From Paenibacillus massiliensis subsp. panacisoli DSM 21345 (GTDB taxonomy: Bacteria; Bacillota; Bacilli; Paenibacillales; Paenibacillaceae): 41,650 nt of DNA. The notes beneath the pieces were generated by a model. That model saw only the letters and a program-made list of their open reading frames with translations. It ran no database searches and had not been told where the DNA came from. Position numbers and translations under genes: made by a program. Location: assembly GCF_000426545.1 (NCBI RefSeq), contig NZ_KE384537.1, positions 31,517 to 73,166 on the forward strand, given 5' to 3'. This document shows positions 8,772 through 17,838 of this stretch, one piece after another (position 1 is the stretch's first letter; each line of letters begins with the position of its first letter).

Positions 8772-9365
8772 CTACCTCAACAGCTTGCGTTCATCCCAAG
8801 GCCAGAACACGAACTCAGCTCGCCCACTGATAAGATGCCTGTCCACACTGCCGAAATAGCGACTATCCTTGCTGCTTCCGTAGTGACGATTATCTCCCAT
8901 GACAAAAAAACGTGATTCTTGCAGCTTCAAGGGCCCGTAATTGTCTCCCTCGATCATGGACACCGTATAGGCTTCCAGTTGAAGCTTGCCATTAATATAT
9001 AATTGTCCATTTCTGATCTCGACCGTATCTCCAGGCACGCCTACGACACGCTTGATTAGCAGCTTTCTCCCGTCGCCATCCGGCTGGGGATCACGGAGCA
9101 CCACAACCTCACCCCGCTGGGGCTGCCAGAAATGAAAGACCCATTTATTCACAAGCACATGCTGGCCCTCTGTTAATGTCGGGTGCATCGAGTAGCCTCG
9201 AACCGTAGATAGGTTAACGATGAACAGGTTCATCAGCAGCACGATCAGCATACCCATTACCGCCATCCTCAGCCATTCCTTAAGCTCTGTGAGCCACGGA
9301 GCATCTGTGGTCTTCTGACCCGTGTCTTCCCCGCTTGGAAGCCTGTCCCTTACCGGCGTATCCAT
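8772..9365 (-). CDS. Type I signal peptidase
   Basis: I use the ATG at 9365 (AGGAAGGGG about 6 bases upstream, 197 residues). An upstream in-frame start would overlap the terminator of the preceding gene. A Pro/charged N-terminus is followed by one membrane segment (residues ~35-53). The catalytic Ser is in GYSMHPTL and the catalytic Lys in LLIKRVVGVPGD. The family block FVMGDNRHYGSSKDSRYFG is complete. The protein is anchored by its N-terminus with the active site outside and cleaves signal peptides of secreted proteins. It resembles the Bacillus SipS/SipT group, with a single N-terminal segment. The gene is followed by a 209-base gap. Confidence 0.92.
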   Translation of the reverse strand: MDTPVRDRLPSGEDTGQKTTDAPWLTELKEWLRMAVMGMLIVLLMNLFIVNLSTVRGYSMHPTLTEGQHVLVNKWVFHFWQPQRGEVVVLRDPQPDGDGRKLLIKRVVGVPGDTVEIRNGQLYINGKLQLEAYTVSMIEGDNYGPLKLQESRFFVMGDNRHYGSSKDSRYFGSVDRHLISGRAEFVFWPWDERKLLR

Positions 9366-9401
9366 ATCCTCGCCCCTTCCTAGTGCGCACAGAAGCCGTA
9401 C

Positions 9402-9451
9402 AAATAGAAAAGCATATCTCCTGGCCGATTGCAACGGTTAGGGAGATATGC
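9402..9451 (-). terminator. Intrinsic terminator after the GNAT gene
   Basis: On the minus strand a 10-bp stem (GCATATCTCC / GGAGATATGC at 9442-9451 and 9412-9421) is followed by TTTTCTATTT. It ends the acetyltransferase transcript just before the signal peptidase gene. Confidence 0.8.
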
Positions 9452-9491
9452 CTTTATGGTAATTTTCACAAACAGCTTGCCAGCCTGCTGT

Positions 9492-9917
9492 TCAGTTAGG
9501 CGCCAAAATACTTAGCTTCTGGAATGCCTGGAGAATCTGATTCGCTCCATATCCCATTGCTTCATACAGTGGCATAGCCGCTTTGTTGTGCTCGTCGCCA
9601 GCTACCCAGATCCGGCTAACCTTGCGAGTCTGGAAGCGCTGCTCCATAGCCTCTACCAGAGCTTTGCCGATGCCTTGTCTCCGGTGGTCCGGATGAATGG
9701 CAATGCGGTAATAGCAGCCATGGTTCTGGTCAATCGTGCCAATCAAGGCACCTACCAGCTTACCCTCGTCCTCTGCAACCACAATAAGATCCGAATCCCA
9801 AGACAATTGACGGGCAAATGCCCCAATAGTATTAGTGTAACACTCTTCAGATAATGCATCTTGCATAAGTTCAGTAACTTGGCTAACATCACTCAACTGA
9901 AAGGAACGAATCTGCAT
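9492..9917 (-). CDS. GNAT-family N-acetyltransferase
   Basis: I start at the ATG at 9917, which has GGGAGAT 8 bases upstream, giving 141 residues. The longer frame upstream lacks a ribosome site. The acetyl-CoA binding motif A is clear (IAIHPDHRRQGIGKALVEAM, with the RRQGIG loop), followed by WVAGDEHNKAAMPLYEAMGY. The substrate cannot be inferred. The protein is cytoplasmic and stands alone between a terminator and the long sodA upstream region. Confidence 0.85.
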   Translation of the reverse strand: MQIRSFQLSDVSQVTELMQDALSEECYTNTIGAFARQLSWDSDLIVVAEDEGKLVGALIGTIDQNHGCYYRIAIHPDHRRQGIGKALVEAMEQRFQTRKVSRIWVAGDEHNKAAMPLYEAMGYGANQILQAFQKLSILAPN

Positions 9918-10519
9918 AATGTAATATCTCCCTTTTCGTAGCATAATAAAATGTACACTCATCCGGAACCAGCACACAAGACAAAGCCGGTTGAGCTGCC
10001 TATACTATATATGTACTGGATTAATGTAATTTTGCAGTGACAAATGTTGTGCGAATCAACTGACAACTCGCAGAATGTGTCGAAAATGGGACACCCGACC
10101 GTGACATGTGGAAAAAGCGGCCTGCCATAAGGAATCTACATTAGATTTCTACTTCAGCGCTCTTTATACTCTCCTAGTATTGTAAAATATTTGTGACAAT
10201 AAAGTGACAAAAAAAGCCGACTAGGAGGGCTCACTCAATTATTAAACCACAAAATAAGTCATATTTCATCTCATTTTTTGTGCAACCGCTTACTATAAAA
10301 CGCTTACATTTTTACTTATATTTAACCAAACGTTCGTATTTCAAGAAATGTATAGCTTCTCTGTTCCAGGAAATGCTATGACATGCCTATTCCTAACCTC
10401 GAGGTATTTTTTAAACAAAAATGTTGAAAAAATATGTGGAATGCGGTTTAATATAAGTGTCGAGGGTATTATTACATAGGAACACCTTAACAACTATCTA
10501 ACTCAGGAGGGATTTTATC
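9918..10519. promoter_or_regulatory. Long intergenic region with the sodA promoter
   Basis: About 600 bases without a gene. Near the right end, TTGAAA followed after 17 bases by TTTAAT (about 10423-10451) is the likely sodA promoter, leaving a 5' leader of roughly 60 bases. The remainder is AT-rich, and I see no RNA gene or strong hairpin in it. Confidence 0.45.
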
Positions 10520-11131
10520 ATGGCATTTGAATTACCAGCACTTCCTTACTCCAATGACGCACTTGAACCGCATATCGACGCGTTGACTATGGAGATTCAC
10601 CACGACCGTCACCACAACACATATGTAACGAACCTGAATGCTGCACTGGAAAGCGCACCTGAGCTGCAAAGCAAAAGCCTGGAAGACCTGATCTCCAACC
10701 TGGATAGCGTTCCTGAAAGCATCCGTACTGCTGTTCGCAACAACGGTGGTGGACATGCTAACCATACGCTGTTCTGGGAAGTGATCGGACCGAACGGCGG
10801 CGGACAGCCAACTGGCGCAATCGCTGACGCGATCGGCAGCGAGCTTGGCGGCTATGATAAATTCAAAGAAGACTTCACCAAAGCAGCTACCACTCGCTTC
10901 GGCAGTGGCTGGGCATGGCTCGTAGTTGGCAAAGACGGCAAGCTGGCAATCACTAGCACGCCTAACCAAGACAGCCCGCTGATGGAAGGTCAGACTCCGG
11001 TTCTCGGACTGGACGTGTGGGAGCACGCATACTACCTGAACTATCAGAACAAACGCCCTGCTTACATTGAAGCTTTCTTCAACGTAATCAACTGGGATGA
11101 AGTGAACAAACGCTACGCAGCAGCAAAATAA
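10520..11131 (+). CDS. sodA: Superoxide dismutase (Mn)
   Basis: This 203-residue protein of standard length has all four metal ligands: His in MEIHHDRHH, His in GGHANHTLFW, and Asp and His in LDVWEHAYYLNY. The GGGHANHTLFW and WAWLV segments favour the manganese type. It is cytoplasmic and the main superoxide defence enzyme. The start has AGGAGGG about 9 bases upstream. It is monocistronic, with its own promoter region and a strong terminator. Its codons are even and highly biased, as expected for an abundant protein. It contrasts with the extended enzyme at 2313-3425. Confidence 0.96.
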   Translation: MAFELPALPYSNDALEPHIDALTMEIHHDRHHNTYVTNLNAALESAPELQSKSLEDLISNLDSVPESIRTAVRNNGGGHANHTLFWEVIGPNGGGQPTGAIADAIGSELGGYDKFKEDFTKAATTRFGSGWAWLVVGKDGKLAITSTPNQDSPLMEGQTPVLGLDVWEHAYYLNYQNKRPAYIEAFFNVINWDEVNKRYAAAK

Positions 11132-11147
11132 GCGGTGTGACGTGACG

Positions 11148-11190
11148 AGTACCCTGTCGACCTTCCGAGGTCGGCGGGGTACTTTTTTTG
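11148..11190 (+). terminator. Intrinsic terminator of sodA
   Basis: AGTACCCTGTCGACC pairs with GGTCGGCGGGGTACT, and seven T follow. It starts 17 bases after the sodA stop. Confidence 0.9.
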
Positions 11191-11252
11191 TATTATTTTT
11201 ATTGTGTTATATTTTTGTAGCTTTCGTTCCAATCCTGCAGGACAATACAAAC

Positions 11253-11296
11253 AGCCAAGAGCGATCCCATATAGCTATGGAATGCGCCTCTTGGCT
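11253..11296 (-). terminator. Probable terminator of mutY
   Basis: AGCCAAGAG at both ends forms a long hairpin with further inner pairing. On the minus strand it is followed by GTTTGTATTGT, a weak T-rich tract. It lies just past the mutY stop. Confidence 0.6.
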
Positions 11297-11343
11297 ATTC
11301 ACAATGATGGTTCACAGAATATCGCTTCTACCATCGCTGATAC

Positions 11344-12738
11344 TCATTGCTGCTGAAAATATCCACGAATAATATCCAAAAAGACCTTCGGAAACGCCAG
11401 CGTCTCCATATCCTTCTCCTGAATCCAGCGTAATGACGGTGCGGCAGCAAGCTGCTCACTGCTGTCATGTCCGCCCACTTCAACCATCACAGACAAGCCT
11501 CCATCTAGTGAACCGCCATCTGCTGAACTTCCAGCTGATAAGCTCCCCCCTAATGAGTCGCCGTCCAATGAAGCGCTGCCTGATGAAGTACCATCCGCTG
11601 TGCCACGATCAGGTACCAGCGTATATTCTGTCCTAGACTCCGCGACTCTTTGCTCCGAGTCCGATATCACTTCAGGCTGTATGCCAGCCTGTACGCCTTC
11701 TGTCGTAAGAGCCATGGCTTCGATTCGATTACCCTTCACCAGCGTGGGCTCCTCCATACAACGATACACCCGCAGGTTCCAGTGAATATGGCTGAAAGTA
11801 TGCTCTGCTTCTCGCAGGAAGCCTAGCGGCTGCAGCCCAATGCCCTCCTCACGCAGACTGCCTGCAAGCCAATCCATCGCCGGCTCATCCGGTACAGGAC
11901 CGTCTACACCGCTCGGCGAAGCAGGTACATGCGGCAGCTCCCACATGCGAGCCAGCAGCCCAGTAGCCGGACGCTGACGTACCAGAATACGCCCTGCGTG
12001 CTCGCCCACACCCTCGATCAGGGCTACCGAGCGCTGCTCCAAGCGTGGCGGCTTGGCCTTCGTCTTCACGGGTAAGGTCTCCTCTCGCCCAGCAAGTCTT
12101 CCAGCACAATGCTCCATCACAGGGCAGGTGAGACAATGCGGCGATTTTGGCGTACAGACGAGTGCCCCCAGCTCCATCAAGGCCTGGTTGAAATCCGAGG
12201 CCCGCTGATCGGGAATGAGCTCGCGTACCAGCTCCTCCATCGCAGCACGAGTGCTGCCCTTCATAATATCGTCCTCGATCAGGAACTGACGCGATAGCAC
12301 ACGCATCACATTTCCATCCACAGCGGGCTCTGGACGATTGAAGGCGATACTCATGATAGCCCCGGTCGTGTAGGGTCCAACCCCTTTTAGCGCAGCTACA
12401 GCCACACGATCATCGGGGACGTTACCCCCATGCAGCTCCATGACCTGCCTGGCAGCCTGCTGCAGATTCCGGGCACGGGAATAATAGCCCAGCCCTTCCC
12501 AATGCTTGAGCACATCCTCCTCCGGTGCCTCTGCCAAAGCCTGAATGGTCGGAAAACGGTCGATGAATCGGTGAAAGTAGGGAATCACTGTATCCACTCT
12601 CGTCTGCTGCAGCATAATCTCGGACACCCATATGAAAAAAGGATCACGATGTCTTCGCCACGGCAAATCACGTTTATTAACCATATACCAGCCTAGTAGC
12701 TCTCTACTAAAATACCGTTGATGCTCCATTCTATTCAT
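11344..12738 (-). CDS. mutY: A/G-specific adenine glycosylase with a low-complexity insertion
   Basis: The enzyme removes adenine mispaired with 8-oxoguanine. The glycosylase domain (residues 1-225) has the catalytic Glu40 (VSEIMLQQTRV), the helix-hairpin-helix LKGVGPYTTGAI, catalytic Asp141 (VDGNVMRVLSR), and the [4Fe-4S] ligands Cys195, 202, 205 and 211 in the usual C-x6-C-x2-C-x5-C spacing. The Nudix-like 8-oxoG recognition domain starts near residue 235 (HTFSHIHWNLRVY). It is split by about 95 residues (~338-432) rich in Ser, Gly, Asp and Glu, with SLDGDSLGGSL-type repeats. The domain then resumes at LRWIQEKDMETLAFPKVFLDII. At 464 residues it is about 100 longer than usual. The ATG has AGGAGAT 12 bases upstream. 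The acpS gene is 27 bases upstream on the same strand. Confidence 0.93.
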   Translation of the reverse strand: MNRMEHQRYFSRELLGWYMVNKRDLPWRRHRDPFFIWVSEIMLQQTRVDTVIPYFHRFIDRFPTIQALAEAPEEDVLKHWEGLGYYSRARNLQQAARQVMELHGGNVPDDRVAVAALKGVGPYTTGAIMSIAFNRPEPAVDGNVMRVLSRQFLIEDDIMKGSTRAAMEELVRELIPDQRASDFNQALMELGALVCTPKSPHCLTCPVMEHCAGRLAGREETLPVKTKAKPPRLEQRSVALIEGVGEHAGRILVRQRPATGLLARMWELPHVPASPSGVDGPVPDEPAMDWLAGSLREEGIGLQPLGFLREAEHTFSHIHWNLRVYRCMEEPTLVKGNRIEAMALTTEGVQAGIQPEVISDSEQRVAESRTEYTLVPDRGTADGTSSGSASLDGDSLGGSLSAGSSADGGSLDGGLSVMVEVGGHDSSEQLAAAPSLRWIQEKDMETLAFPKVFLDIIRGYFQQQ

Positions 12739-12765
12739 TGTATACCATATCTCCTGTGAACCGTA

Positions 12766-13170
12766 TTATGTCGTCGTCACCCGCTCTACCACGGCAAAAG
12801 CCGAAGCCATGGCTGGCTGATGCGTAATGCTGATATGAACTGTATGTTGCTGTGCCTGCAGCCCCAGCCTATGCCAAGCCTCATCTGAGATACACACCAC
12901 AGGTCGCCCGCCCTCGGCAGGCAATATACTTATATCCGTAAAAGAGAGCTTACCCCCAATTCCGCAGCCAAATGCCTTGCTGATGGCTTCCTTCGCCGCG
13001 AATCGTCCGGCCACGAATTCAGCAAGTCTGGCTGCACGCTGCTCCGCCAGCGTCCGTTCCGCATCGGTCAGCACCCTTCGCATAAATGCCTGTCCTATTG
13101 AGCGCTCCAGTATGGCAGTGATTCTGCCAATCTCAATGATATCGTGTCCGATCCCGTAGATGATGTTCAT
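12766..13170 (-). CDS. acpS: Holo-[acyl-carrier-protein] synthase
   Basis: The enzyme transfers 4'-phosphopantetheine from CoA to acyl carrier protein. I start at the ATG at 13170 (134 residues). The upstream extension in frame has no family similarity. The magnesium-binding Asp is in GIGHDIIEIGRI and the Glu in FVAGRFAAKEAISKAFG, both hallmarks of AcpS. The C-terminal HISITHQPAMASAFAVVE strand is also typical. It runs directly into mutY with a 27-base gap, so the two are probably one transcript. The ribosome site (GAGAAGG) is close to the start. Confidence 0.92.
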   Translation of the reverse strand: MNIIYGIGHDIIEIGRITAILERSIGQAFMRRVLTDAERTLAEQRAARLAEFVAGRFAAKEAISKAFGCGIGGKLSFTDISILPAEGGRPVVCISDEAWHRLGLQAQQHTVHISITHQPAMASAFAVVERVTTT

Positions 13171-13366
13171 CACCTTCTCTTCTGCTTCAAAATGTACGAC
13201 TTGGCTCCAATTGTAGCACCAATGTTGGTAGTAAAGCCTTTTCGCCATGAAATAGGCCACTCCTTATTGTAGCAGGTTGCTGTGCCTGCTGGCGAGTCTC
13301 TTCGCCTTCCAAAAGCTTGCATGCTAAAATGGAATAGAATCCCTTATATTCAAGGAGGTACTGAAA

Positions 13367-14194
13367 ATGCCACAGACATGGACCATCTCCGCTGGACCTG
13401 ACCAAGCCATCCAAGCCTCATTGTATACGGCTCATAATCGAGCCAAAGCAGTCATCATTATCGCACATGGCTTCAAGGGATTTAAGGACTGGGGCATGTT
13501 CCCCTATGTAGCTGAAGCTTTGCGATCCGGCTATCATGTAGTTACCTTTAATTTCTCGCACAATGGTATAGGCGCGGACATGGAGAGCTTCACAGAGCTG
13601 GAGAAATTCGCTGTGAATACCTACAGACGCGAACAGGCTGATCTGGAGTCTGTCATCCATGCTCTGAAGGACAGGTCCGATCTGCGTGAGCTCCCCTTAT
13701 TCCTGCTCGGCCATAGCCGCGGGGCAGGGAGCTGCTTCGTCTATGCACTGGATCATCCGGATCAGGTGACAGGCGTCATTTCCTGGAATGGGGTCACGGA
13801 TCTCGATTTATTTACGGAGGAGCAAAAGCAGGAGATGCGCGAGTTGGGCCGCTCTCATGTTGAGAATACCCGGACAGGCCAGCAACTGCCGCTCGATGTC
13901 ATCATTCTGGAGGATCTGGAACGGAACAAGGAGCAATACGCGATCATTGATCGGCTCGCCGCTTCACCCTTGCAGGCTGTGCTTATTCAAGGCACCGAGG
14001 ACAGCTCCCGCTTGCGCAAGGGCTCCGCACGCCTGACTGCCGTTCGACCAGATATAGAATGGGTGCAGATTGAAGGTGGCGGACATACCTTCAATACGGT
14101 CCATCCCTTTGCAGGAACGACGCCGCAGCTCAACAAGGCGATTACAGAGACGCATCGCTTCATGGAGCGATTATTGAACCCATCCCTTGCCTGA
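13367..14194 (+). CDS. Alpha/beta hydrolase (dienelactone hydrolase/S9-like)
   Basis: This 275-residue cytoplasmic protein has no signal peptide. AAGGAGG lies about 9 bases before the ATG. The hydrolase features are IIAHGFKGFKDWG (oxyanion region), the nucleophile elbow GHSRGAG (Ser), an acidic residue around IQGTEDSSR, and the C-terminal His in GGGHTFNTVHPF. This arrangement is that of small acyl-ester or peptide hydrolases, and the substrate is unknown. It is a single gene converging on nadE with a shared terminator. Confidence 0.85.
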   Translation: MPQTWTISAGPDQAIQASLYTAHNRAKAVIIIAHGFKGFKDWGMFPYVAEALRSGYHVVTFNFSHNGIGADMESFTELEKFAVNTYRREQADLESVIHALKDRSDLRELPLFLLGHSRGAGSCFVYALDHPDQVTGVISWNGVTDLDLFTEEQKQEMRELGRSHVENTRTGQQLPLDVIILEDLERNKEQYAIIDRLAASPLQAVLIQGTEDSSRLRKGSARLTAVRPDIEWVQIEGGGHTFNTVHPFAGTTPQLNKAITETHRFMERLLNPSLA

Positions 14195-14283
14195 TACTGC
14201 CCCTGTCACATCCTCAGCCACCTAAGATGCAGTCTCTTATACCCTAGTACATAGGTAGAGGTATGTAAGAAAATCAATCTTAA

Positions 14284-14328
14284 AAAGCCGCAAGACTCCA
14301 GATGGTTATCCAGAGCCTTGCGGCTTTA
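14284..14328. terminator. Bidirectional terminator between hydrolase and nadE
   Basis: AAAGCCGCAAG and CTTGCGGCTTT form a perfect stem with A-rich and T-rich flanks, so it can serve both converging genes. Confidence 0.88.
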
Positions 14329-14339
14329 ATCAACGGTCA

Positions 14340-15149
14340 TTAGATGCCTGGGATGCTTGTCCGCTTATGAGCAGTGCGGGTGAAATAATTCTCCAGAATC
14401 TCACGGGCTTTGGGATCAATATCCTTGCCCTCCAGATAATCGCTATTATCGTCATAGCTGATGCCCAGCTCGCCTTCGTCTGTCTGACCTTCCCACAGCC
14501 CTGCAGACGGCGCCTTGTCCAGAATCGGCTGAGGCACACCCAGATAGGCTGCCAGCTGGCGGACCTGACGCTTGTTCAGACTCGACAGCGGCGTAATATC
14601 TACCGCTCCATCACCCCACTTGGTGTAGAAGCCGGTAATCGCCTCGGAAGCGTGGTCTGTCCCGACAACGAGCAGATTCAGCTCATTCGCCAGAGCGTAT
14701 TGTACGACCATGCGCGTTCTCGCCTTCACATTACCTTTGCCCTGATACGTCATGGAGCGATCCATCCCCATGGATTGGAAGGACTTCTCGACCTCCAGTG
14801 CGATATCATTCACAGGCTGTTCAATATTCGTCTCGGCCGTGTGCTTCAGGTTGAAAGCCTTGGCTACAGAGTAGCTGTCCTCAATATCCTGCTGTGTACC
14901 AAAAGGCTGGAATACGCCAAGCGTCATGAATGGCCCTTCCTGCTCCTCATTCAGCTCATCGGTTGCCCGCTTGCACAGGGCTGTCGCTACAGCACTATCA
15001 ATTCCCCCGCTAATGGCGATCAGCAAGCCCTTAGAGCCTGTCTTTTGGACGTAGCTCTTCAGGAAATCAACCCGCTTGCGTACCTCTGTCTCCTCATTAA
15101 TGGTAGGCTGAACGCCCAGCTCTGCAATGATTTGTTCCTGTAAACTCAT
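14340..15149 (-). CDS. nadE: NH3-dependent NAD+ synthetase
   Basis: The enzyme makes NAD from nicotinate adenine dinucleotide, ATP and ammonia. The 269-residue length fits the ammonia-dependent, single-domain form without a glutaminase domain. The pyrophosphatase P-loop ISGGIDSAVATALC is at about residues 44-57. GTDHASEAITGFYTKWGDGAVDITPLSSLNKRQVRQLA, the NAD synthetase core, is complete, and the C-terminal HKRTSIP is conserved. GAGGTG lies 6 bases before the ATG. It appears monocistronic. Confidence 0.96.
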   Translation of the reverse strand: MSLQEQIIAELGVQPTINEETEVRKRVDFLKSYVQKTGSKGLLIAISGGIDSAVATALCKRATDELNEEQEGPFMTLGVFQPFGTQQDIEDSYSVAKAFNLKHTAETNIEQPVNDIALEVEKSFQSMGMDRSMTYQGKGNVKARTRMVVQYALANELNLLVVGTDHASEAITGFYTKWGDGAVDITPLSSLNKRQVRQLAAYLGVPQPILDKAPSAGLWEGQTDEGELGISYDDNSDYLEGKDIDPKAREILENYFTRTAHKRTSIPGI

Positions 15150-15314
15150 TCTTACACCTCATTTTTAATTGTTATTTCCTGAGTCTATGCATTCTACACA
15201 TGACTTTCATTAACCACATATGTGGTTCGAGCCTACATCAATTATAAAACGGAGTCCTACAGCTGCTCGATGTACTTTCTAACAGGCAGGGGTGAGAGAC
15301 CGTAATAAATATGT

Positions 15315-15360
15315 AAAACGCCCCGGCAGTTTTCGATAGACGAAAGATGCAGGAGCGTTA
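15315..15360 (-). terminator. Probable terminator of the bacilliredoxin gene
   Basis: On the minus strand AACGCTCCTGC and GCCGGGGCGTT pair (with mismatches), followed by TTTTAC. It lies directly after the bacilliredoxin stop. Confidence 0.6.
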
Positions 15361-15374
15361 TGGAGTCCGTTGTC

Positions 15375-15809
15375 TTAACGGCAGAAACGGTCAAACGCGC
15401 TAGTCAGATCCTCCGCAATCTGCTGTGCAGAACGGTCCTCAACCTGATGACGTTCGATGAAGTGAACCAGCTCGCCGTCCTTAAGCAATGCAATGGATGG
15501 GGAAGAAGGCGGATACGGCGCGAAATACTCGCGTGCCTTGGCCGTTGCTTCCTTATCCTGTCCAGCAAAGACTGTGAACAGGTGGTCTGGTGTGATATCG
15601 TGCTGCAGAGCCTGTGCTACACCTGGACGGCATTGCCCAGCCGCACAGCCGCATACCGAGTTAATGACTACAAGGGCAGTCCCCTTGGCATTAGGAAGCT
15701 GAGCTTCTACCTCTTCGACAGTACGCAGCTCTTGAACGCCCAGCGCAGTCAGTTCATCCCGCATAGGTTGAACCATGTCTCTCATATATTGGTCGAATGA
15801 CATTGACAT
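15375..15809 (-). CDS. BrxA/BrxB-family bacilliredoxin (YphP/YqiW)
   Basis: I start at the ATG at 15809 (144 residues, the length of B. subtilis YphP). A GTG four codons upstream overlaps the ribosome site AAGGAG and is less likely. The protein has a thioredoxin-like fold with the Cys-Gly-Cys active site in INSVCGCAAGQCRPG. Family members remove bacillithiol from S-bacillithiolated proteins after oxidative stress. FAGQDKEAT and SPSIALLKDGELVHFIERHQVE are conserved family blocks. The promoter region contains a near-perfect palindrome over a -35-like element at 15851-15870. Confidence 0.9.
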   Translation of the reverse strand: MSMSFDQYMRDMVQPMRDELTALGVQELRTVEEVEAQLPNAKGTALVVINSVCGCAAGQCRPGVAQALQHDITPDHLFTVFAGQDKEATAKAREYFAPYPPSSPSIALLKDGELVHFIERHQVEDRSAQQIAEDLTSAFDRFCR

Positions 15810-15850
15810 GTGTATGTCCACTCCTTCATTTCCGTTGGATTGGTTATTTG

Positions 15851-15870
15851 TTGACAGATCTCTCTGTCAA
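15851..15870 (-). promoter_or_regulatory. Palindrome overlapping a -35-like box upstream of the bacilliredoxin gene
   Basis: TTGACAGA and TCTGTCAA flank four bases. Read on the minus strand it starts with TTGACA, a consensus -35, 40-60 bases upstream of the bacilliredoxin start. The matching -10 is poor. It could be an operator within the promoter, and no T-run follows on either strand. Confidence 0.4.
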
Positions 15871-15980
15871 TAAACTTTGATATAAAAATCGCCACAACTG
15901 AAACTTATTTTCTTACTTATTATACAGGCAAGCTCTTCGAATGCAAAGTAGAACCCGCGTCCTCGCTTGCACGAAACCCT

Positions 15981-17690
15981 TTATACAGCAGAAACTTCTG
16001 CAATTTTACGAAACTTCACGATGAAAGAGGTTCCCTCCCCTTCCGTAGACTTCACGATGATCGTACCATGATGGCGCTCAGCTATGCTCATGCACAGCGC
16101 AAGTCCTAGTCCGGTCCCCTTGCTCTTGGTCGTGTAGAAGGGTTCGAACAATCGGTCAATCTGACTTTGCGGGATTCCAGGTCCAGTATCACGCACCTCC
16201 AGCTCAACGTAATCGGGGCAGGAGCGAGTCGACAGAGTTAAAGTCCCCTTATCGTTCATCGCTTCCATCGCGTTGCGCGACAGGTTAAGTATCAGCTGCT
16301 TCATTTCCTTAGAATTCATATGCAATGAGGATACGCTGTCTGACAGCTTAAGCTCTATACTCTGTCCTCTAAGATTGGCATCAGCCCACAAAAGTGGACT
16401 TAGTTCCTGTATAATGCTATGAAGGTGCATTTCCTCTTTCTCGACGGCACGATTCTGTGCCAGAGACAGGAAATCCGTAATGATTCCATTGGCTCGATCC
16501 AGCTCATCCATCACAATTCGGTAGTAGTGGTGTAAGGAGGCGGGGCTTTTCTCACGCATCAGCTGAAGAAATCCCCTCACTACAGCCATCGGATTGCGGA
16601 TCTCGTGCGTAATACCTGCTGCCATCTGGCCGACAAGACTGAGTCTCTCGACATTGCCCATCTCGCTGCGGAGCACCTCCAGCTCTGTCGTATCCTGCGC
16701 GGAGATCAGCACACCAGTAATCTCCTGTGTCTGATAGTCACGTAGAGGAGCAAGATTAGATAAGTAGGAGTGCTGACCGTAACGGAGCAGTTCCGTGACT
16801 TTATCTCCCCCCATAACGGCCTGAAAACGTCTTCGAAAACCGTTCATATAATGAGGCGAGGTGAACTCTGGTATCTTCTTCCCAATCACGTCTTCCATTT
16901 GCAGACTCACTTGATCCCGCTGGTACAGGCGAAGCATGATCTTGTTCATAAATACAACAGATTCCTCATGATCCAGCACCATGACAGCTAGTGGCAGTGC
17001 CTCAGAGATTTGCCTGAACTTGTCGGCTTCATTCAGATATTTCGTCATAAGCTGGTCGAAGTCCCTCGATCGCTGCTGACTCTCTGTAACCCTCTCAACG
17101 GCATAGACATGAAGTAGTGGAAGCAAGAGCATCGCAGCCAAGCTGCTGAGCAAGATGGCTACACCTGGCAATCGAAATAAATATGTATAATCAAAGGATA
17201 GCCACGGAATCAAGCTGGCCAGGCTCCAGTGAATCGCAGACAATGTGGAGATAATCCAATATTTCTGGGCGGTGGATCTCATTTTAAAATGAAATGAAAC
17301 CAGCCATAGTAATGGAATCAGTAGCACACCAGAATGGAGAACCAGATTCGACATCGACAAGAGGTCTGAGGCTCCAAAGTGAAGAAGCATACTGGAGCAT
17401 AGGAGTATTATGCCCGTTAACGTGTTACCATATAGTACGCCGGTCATCAAAGGAACAATTCCGAGATTCAGAATGACGCCGGGGATTAACTCCTGTTGAA
17501 ACAAGGTGCTGAGCCATATCGACGGCAGACAAGCAAGCAGAATCACCCATTCCAGATGCAACTGACTCTTGCCGCTGCGCTTGAAGTAGCCCGTGATCCA
17601 TCCCTTGGGCAGTACGCAGAATAGGCCTGCCGTTACAGCAGCTAGAAGAATCTGGAGTACAATGTCCTTCATCACGGTAAAAATGACCAT
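15981..17690 (-). CDS. Membrane sensor histidine kinase (KinB-like, 5TM-LYT/PAS)
   Basis: This 569-residue protein has about six membrane segments in residues 5-195, resembling the LytS-type membrane sensor region also found in B. subtilis KinB. A PAS-like domain follows (~225-335: ALPLAVMVLDHEESVVFMNK). The HisKA phosphoacceptor is His362 in AAGITHEIRNPMAVVRGFLQL. The ATPase domain has an N-box (ILNLSRNAMEAM), DTGPGIP and GTGLGLALC. No response regulator is adjacent, so it is an orphan kinase. Orphan kinases of this build in spore formers often feed the Spo0 phosphorelay, but that is inference. The ATG is 5 bases behind AGGAGGAGG. Confidence 0.9.
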   Translation of the reverse strand: MVIFTVMKDIVLQILLAAVTAGLFCVLPKGWITGYFKRSGKSQLHLEWVILLACLPSIWLSTLFQQELIPGVILNLGIVPLMTGVLYGNTLTGIILLCSSMLLHFGASDLLSMSNLVLHSGVLLIPLLWLVSFHFKMRSTAQKYWIISTLSAIHWSLASLIPWLSFDYTYLFRLPGVAILLSSLAAMLLLPLLHVYAVERVTESQQRSRDFDQLMTKYLNEADKFRQISEALPLAVMVLDHEESVVFMNKIMLRLYQRDQVSLQMEDVIGKKIPEFTSPHYMNGFRRRFQAVMGGDKVTELLRYGQHSYLSNLAPLRDYQTQEITGVLISAQDTTELEVLRSEMGNVERLSLVGQMAAGITHEIRNPMAVVRGFLQLMREKSPASLHHYYRIVMDELDRANGIITDFLSLAQNRAVEKEEMHLHSIIQELSPLLWADANLRGQSIELKLSDSVSSLHMNSKEMKQLILNLSRNAMEAMNDKGTLTLSTRSCPDYVELEVRDTGPGIPQSQIDRLFEPFYTTKSKGTGLGLALCMSIAERHHGTIIVKSTEGEGTSFIVKFRKIAEVSAV

Positions 17691-17838
17691 CTCCTCCTCC
17701 TAATGGCTGCAACTGATAGTTCGATTAAAACATAGGCAACAATATATTACAATAATATGTAATAACTTCCGAGATTATGTTCAGTTAAGTCGGAAAAATG
17801 TATCTTTAGCACTAATGAAAAAGGAAGATAATATAACA

